From positions 18,868,769-18,932,768 of the forward strand of contig NC_054872.1 of the NCBI RefSeq assembly GCF_018320785.1: a stretch of DNA of 64,000 nucleotides. The letters run 5' to 3'. Below the pieces are notes generated by a model. It was not told the origin of the DNA. It saw nothing but the letters and a program-made list of their open reading frames with translations, and did no database searches. The position numbers and the translations under genes were made by a program. Every line of letters begins with the position of its first letter. Positions within the stretch are counted from its first letter, which is position 1. This DNA is from Cheilinus undulatus. Taxonomy: Eukaryota > Chordata > Actinopteri > Labriformes > Labridae. Shown here piece by piece: positions 58,960-64,000 of this stretch.

Positions 58960-61900
58960 AGTGTCTTTTTTAAACATCGTGTTAGTTCATGTAGAGCATA
59001 GCAGTCATAAACCAACCTCCAATCAGCTGGCTCCAAATCTCTAAACCAATCACAGCTCTTTCTGTCCATTAAGTATGACATTCCTCTTTCTCATTGCTGC
59101 TCCATCAGAGCTGATAACAGTACACAGCTGCTGGCAAAGCTGTGCCTCCACCACCCCAGCCTCCTCCTTTCTGGCCTTTGTTGAATCCTGGCATTCAGCA
59201 CTCATTCCCTGGATAGTCAGAGCATGCTGCATTGTTAACCTAGAGAGAATCTTTTTAGCAGAGCCTGCATTCCTGAGCAAAACTCTGTATCCATTTTCCA
59301 ATAAATCTGTGATGTAAGTGTTCCTGTCTGAAGATCATTGAGGAGAAAATGAGCTCACAGTTAAGAGAAAAGGACAAATCTTCTATTCAGGATTAAAAAA
59401 TTGCCAATTAACAAAAAAAAGGAGGCTCTAACAAATTATAAACAGAGATGTATGAAAAATACAGGCAAGCTGAAGTATTGAAATCTATGTGACTAACACA
59501 AACTGAAATACCAAGAACTGCAATTGCACAAGAAGTAAGGAGGAGGGCCTCTTAATTTCAATGAATCATATTTCCACTTAAAGAAAAATGTCATCTCTTC
59601 TGAAACTTAGCTGTAAGAGAGGCAGGACTTGCCCTGATATTTTCAGGGGGCTTGAGATGTTTCCAGCTTTTATTTTTACAGAGATGTGGTGCACCTTTAA
59701 GTTTGTATCAAAAAAAAAAAAATGTAATTTTTTTTTCAAATTTGCACCCAAAAAGTACATGGTGCATGGTTGCTTTGCTCCAAGACATGAAGCAGACCCA
59801 TTTATTAAAACAGAGAACATCATTGTCCAACATGAAACATTAACCACTATGGTAATTATGTGCTTAATTGTAAAAATGTGTTCCCTTAGTAATCTGATTT
59901 CTAGTTTTCTGACTTCACTTGCAAATGTATGAGGAGCTTATGCAAAGATCACTGTTTTAATTTGCTTTACTAATACACATAGGGCTATTTTACTCACATA
60001 TCCCCCATGCTAATTTTATTATACACTTATTTTGCATGTGCCATCATCAAATGATGAAATGCACATCAGCTCAATAGGGCCATCTAGTGGTCTGAAAGTA
60101 CATTGCTGCAAGTCTGTAAGGGCCAAATCTTGTGTGATGATCATTGTCAGGTCTCTGTGAACCCTTAGCTTTCTAAGAATCTTTCAACAGTAGAAAGTCA
60201 ACGTTTTACTAATAGAGGCAGCTAAAAAGTAGATAAATTGGTCATTTGACTTTCATTTGTTTTCACCATGAAAGTAAGTGTCAAATGGGGGTTTCTTTAT
60301 GACTGAATGCTAAAATCAGTGGGTGAAGGACACCGAAGGTTACCCAGAAGCTGCAGCGAATGAGCTGTCACATAAAGTGGGGAATTGTCTGGTCACTAAG
60401 AAATAAACATCACCAGGAAATCAATTAATGAAAATATCATGCTGCTGTAGGTAGGCGAGGTAAACTACGTGACACAAACATAACATGAAAAACAGAAGTG
60501 ACACACTTTGCCGGCATGCAACACCTTCACACCTGACAGCTCTTGCATGAGATTAAGATCAAAATTTACCCTGGTGGGATTCAACACATACATCCTCTGT
60601 GGTTTCATGCAAAGTATTTGCTGCTAAAAAAACGAGGTAGATTTGACACCTGATTATGTTGCCGTGCCTCAAAAACATGTGCAGACTTGATGCTGCAGAT
60701 AACCTGAAGGTAAAGTGTGCTCTTTTTGAACAACAACAAATTAATCAAGGCATGAATCTGTTCCGTCACATGATATAAAAGCCTTACCTATGGTAGATTA
60801 GCATCATTTACGATCTAATTTGGTTTCTAAAGTAACACAAACAAAAGGACTAAAGACTCTGGTAATTTTTCTCTTTTAAGATATTTGAGCATTTACTGGC
60901 ATTAGATATGGATTTGGTAGGCGGGGAGTTTATGTGGTGTATCAGTGATGTAGAGAATTAGGCACAAAGGCTGTCTGCATTAGAGATAAGATCAGTGACA
61001 CCCCCACCAAAGGATTTTGTATAGGTTATCACTTGTACACATCTTTATCAGAGACAGTAACTGTTCACACTCATTCTTGTTTTTTAAGCCCAGCATGGTT
61101 TTATCGCAGGAAGCGGAGTTTTCCAGTCATTAGTCTAAATATCTGATACATCACAGTCTTTTCACATGACTACAAGAAGAAGTCTTATTTTTTAGACTTA
61201 GAGTATCCTACTGGACCAAGGTATGCTGTCTAATTTGTTGGTGTAAATAACAAAAGCAAAAAAGACACAGCACAAAGTTTCTTTGTTTTTAATTTTTAAC
61301 AGAAAAAAAGTTTTTTTTGTTTGTTTATTTCATGAATTTTGGAGGGGAACCCAGAAACAAGATTTAAGCTCATTTGTTTGATTTTCTTTCTCTAATTTGT
61401 TTTCACCCCATTTCCCACAATAATTTGTACATTTTTGGGCAATATTTTCAGAGATCTTGAGGAATAACATCACCAACATTGGAAAACTAGCTTTGTTATG
61501 GCAAGAAAAGGAGATAAATCTGTTAAGATATTTAGAAAACATTTAAATTGACACATTATTGTGATTAAAAAAAAGGATGAAATATAATGTATAGATGTTT
61601 GTCTCCTAAGGACTTCAATGCCTCATAGACTTTTTGAAATCATGTTTTTTTACACACGTCTGGAACCCTCTGAAACAGCTCCACGACCCTCTTTTGGGTT
61701 CTAACCCACCAGGTAAGAACCACTGCTGTAGGAGCACCTGAAGTCACAAGCATGAACTCTGACTCATTTATGTGTGTTAGGTAAACTCCCAGTTAAGGCT
61801 AGACTACCTCCTGGTTACGCTTAGACTGCTGAAAGACCTGTCACACTGAGCTCCTTTTCTCTCTCTTTCCGTTTGCATGTTACTTTGCTTTAATCTTCAT

Positions 61901-64000
61901 GTCTTCTAAGAAAACTCAACTATAAGAGTTGTCACTGAAAGTCATACTCATATCACTATTATGCTGTTATTACTAATATTACACATTTTTTAACGTTGTT
62001 TTCAGCTGTTCTGCTTTTTATTTTAAAAGTTTTTCTTGCCTCTGTGCTTCCACATTGGGGACACATTTCTTTTCTGTAAATAATATAACAAAGAGTACCG
62101 GCTCCTTTAGTGCTGTTTTAAGCTAACTTTTGAGATGAATTATCAATGAGAAAAATGACTAATCCAGTGTAAGATCAGTCATTTATTGTTGCTTTTCTCT
62201 TCCAATTTGATAAACTGTTAAACCAATCAGGGGTTTTCCCTTCCTACTTATGCCTGGAAAGAAAAATCAGCTTGCCCAACCACCTTCAGATTATGAAATG
62301 AACAACAAAAGTTTCTGGACGCGACGTGTGGGTGTTTGTGTGTAAATGTGCACACAGGATCTGAGAGACAGTAGTTCCTTGTACGTTTAATGGCAAAATA
62401 ACCGAGGACAAAATAAAATATTTACAACACTTAGTAACATGTAAACACAATCTTCTGTACAAAGAAATATACATGCAAAAGTAAAAATAAGTCATAATAA
62501 GACATTCAAAATGACATTGCTGCAGTCTTGTTCTATGTGTATTTAAAATATGACATGAGGTTTACATCCTGGGTGTGGGCAAACTGCTCAACCCTCTCTG
62601 TACATCTTTACATCACATGTAGGCAGGGTTTCCCAAAAGCATTTGATTACTTACATCATATTCTTTCATGAAGATGCCTGAACAGAATAAGACTGAGTAA
62701 GTAAAAGCATGATTTTGGGAAAAGCCAGATCCACAACAATAAATAAAAATGAGACAAAATGAGACTAAGACTATACAGACTAACACACGGCATTGAACTC
62801 AACATGTTATTGACTTCTTTAAATAAGGTTGTCGGACATTAACCTTTTCAAATCTGCAAAATAAAATAAAAAACATCCACCTCTCTAGTTTGAAGCGTTC
62901 AACCAGCACTTTAAAAAAAGAACAATCTTCTTCACTTCTAACATCAACTACTTCATATTAAAACTGAAAAGCTATCCTTTTTATGGTGGCTACCTGTTGA
63001 TGCCGAGTGTGTTTTTAAGGGGAAATATTTGAACTATTGGTGGTACAAAACTTTGGGTATCTCCTTTAACATGGAAATCTCCAATCAAGTGAAGTCCATG
63101 GTGAATGGGCCACAATAAGAGATATTCTCAAGACCTAAATCTAGGTAAAAATGTTGATAAAATTTGCCTTATGACGTCAAACTTAGGTACTAAAAAATCT
63201 AGCGACATACACCAGAATCTACCTATAAAAGCCAAACAAACTCACACAGCAAACCACTTTTGTGCACAGCTTGAAAAAAATACAAGTGAAATATTAGGTT
63301 TTTTTAGCAATAAACCACCAAACAATTTCTTATTACAAGAAGAATAAATAAAGCCAGACTGAACCTTTGTAAACACTTATATGTCATGGTTCAGAGTGGT
63401 TTTTATAACTTAACGTGAGAAAAAAAAAAAAAAAACACATTTAAGAAGGAAAAGAAAGCAAAGTCAACTTTGGTATTGTTACAGAAAATAAGAACATGAC
63501 AAATGAAAGCATAAGTGCCTATATTTTATAGATACACATTTTTTATACATTAATCCCTCCTCTTGTCTGGGGGTTTTTGCAGATATTAATACTGAACTTA
63601 ATACATAAGAGTTAACACAATACAGACATCTATCGCAGTACCAGGTACGTACATGCCTTTTTAAAAATACGGCTACAACACAAGTCTTCATAAATAGTTG
63701 CATAAATGTTAAAGCTGCAACATTGCACATGGGGGTCAATGCAAAACACGAGTGCATTTCTAGTAGCGTTTTGTTCAAGGTGAGATCCAGCTGCTGAGGG
63801 TCCGCAGGGAGCGACTGCATGGACTCACTAATACTCGGCGAATGGAATAGCTTTTGTTCATTTGAGATCAATTCTTCAAAGTGAGAATGAAAGGCAGGAA
63901 TACGTTATTTACAAATAAGGCGGATGCAGATAGGAATCTGAGAAGCTTTTTTCCCATTAGCTGTGAAGCTTGTTCAAGTTTCTCTTTGTGTCAAAAACTG
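58960..64000. other. 5 kb without a recognised gene
   Basis: Frames at 59050-59301 (minus) and 59588-59932 (plus) have no family resemblance. 62.3-63.9 kb has the look of a 3' UTR on the minus strand, and a minus-strand frame at 63479-63871 opens after an acceptor-like CATTCTCACTTTGAAG, but it uses no ATG and I do not recognise it. No diagnostic mobile element seen. Confidence 0.35.

Noticed and set aside
59588-59932. 114-residue frame
   Set aside because: Lys/Phe runs from an A/T-rich patch; no family resemblance and no splice context.
63479-63871. 130-residue minus-strand frame as a terminal exon
   Set aside because: Begins without ATG; an acceptor-like sequence exists just upstream but the peptide is not recognised, so it is only mentioned in the spacer entry.
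1-64000. CRISPR arrays, rRNA or tRNA genes, prophage-like clusters
   Set aside because: None seen; the window is vertebrate nuclear DNA.

Overview
The window is vertebrate nuclear DNA from a teleost fish, probably a percomorph, though I cannot name the species. The evidence is three spliced seven-transmembrane chemokine-receptor genes with fish-type layout, AT-rich introns and spacers, and a dense load of typical fish repeats: several Tc1/mariner families, hAT and TTAA-flanked elements, tRNA-derived SINEs and LINE 3' ends. There is no operon logic, CRISPR array or other prokaryotic feature.

The core is a tandem, same-strand (+) chemokine receptor cluster. Receptor 1 (about 21.8-27.5 kb) has a proposed 7-nt coding first exon, a second exon ending in TM1 and a large third exon. 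Receptor 2 (38.4-41.3 kb) has three coding exons, including an unusual intron at the start of TM3, and lacks the usual first extracellular loop motif. Receptor 3 (48.2-52.1 kb) has a short first exon and one long exon carrying all seven helices, and looks most like the CCR4/CCR8 type. All three keep the DRY, P-Y-N and NPxxY signatures and the four extracellular cysteines, so all look functional. Known biology of the family puts them on leukocytes, coupling chemokine binding to Gi and cell migration. I could not assign orthologues securely.

Layout. 1-18.4 kb: gene-poor, with a Tc1 remnant (0.9-1.4 kb), a LINE 3' end (7.4-8.0 kb), a hAT element with target duplication (9.0-9.8 kb), two tRNA-derived SINEs (10.0 and 16.5 kb) and a composite repeat with a minisatellite core (12.3-13.4 kb). 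18.4-19.0 kb: a CpG-richer patch with a possible first coding exon on the minus strand, the only hint of a gene left of the cluster. 19.1-38 kb: Tc1 deletion derivatives, receptor 1 and a remarkable mosaic (29.86-31.13 kb) in which a Tc1 derivative is joined to a 650-bp copy of DNA that also lies at 13.5-14.1 kb. Two further Tc1/mariner relics abut at a shared TA (31.8-34.0 kb), followed by two older SINEs. 38-52 kb: receptors 2 and 3, separated by another minisatellite-core repeat, a RecQ-helicase-like exon, a Tc1 relic and a hAT MITE. 52-64 kb: a 0.9-kb polypurine tract, a LINE 3' end, another Tc1 relic and about 5 kb where I recognise nothing.

Most long reading frames outside the receptors are low-complexity, antisense or transposon-derived. 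The points most worth following up are the transposon-passenger duplication, the altered loop and extra intron of receptor 2, the micro-exon of receptor 1, and the repeat family with a degenerate minisatellite core found in four places, two of them inside receptor introns.
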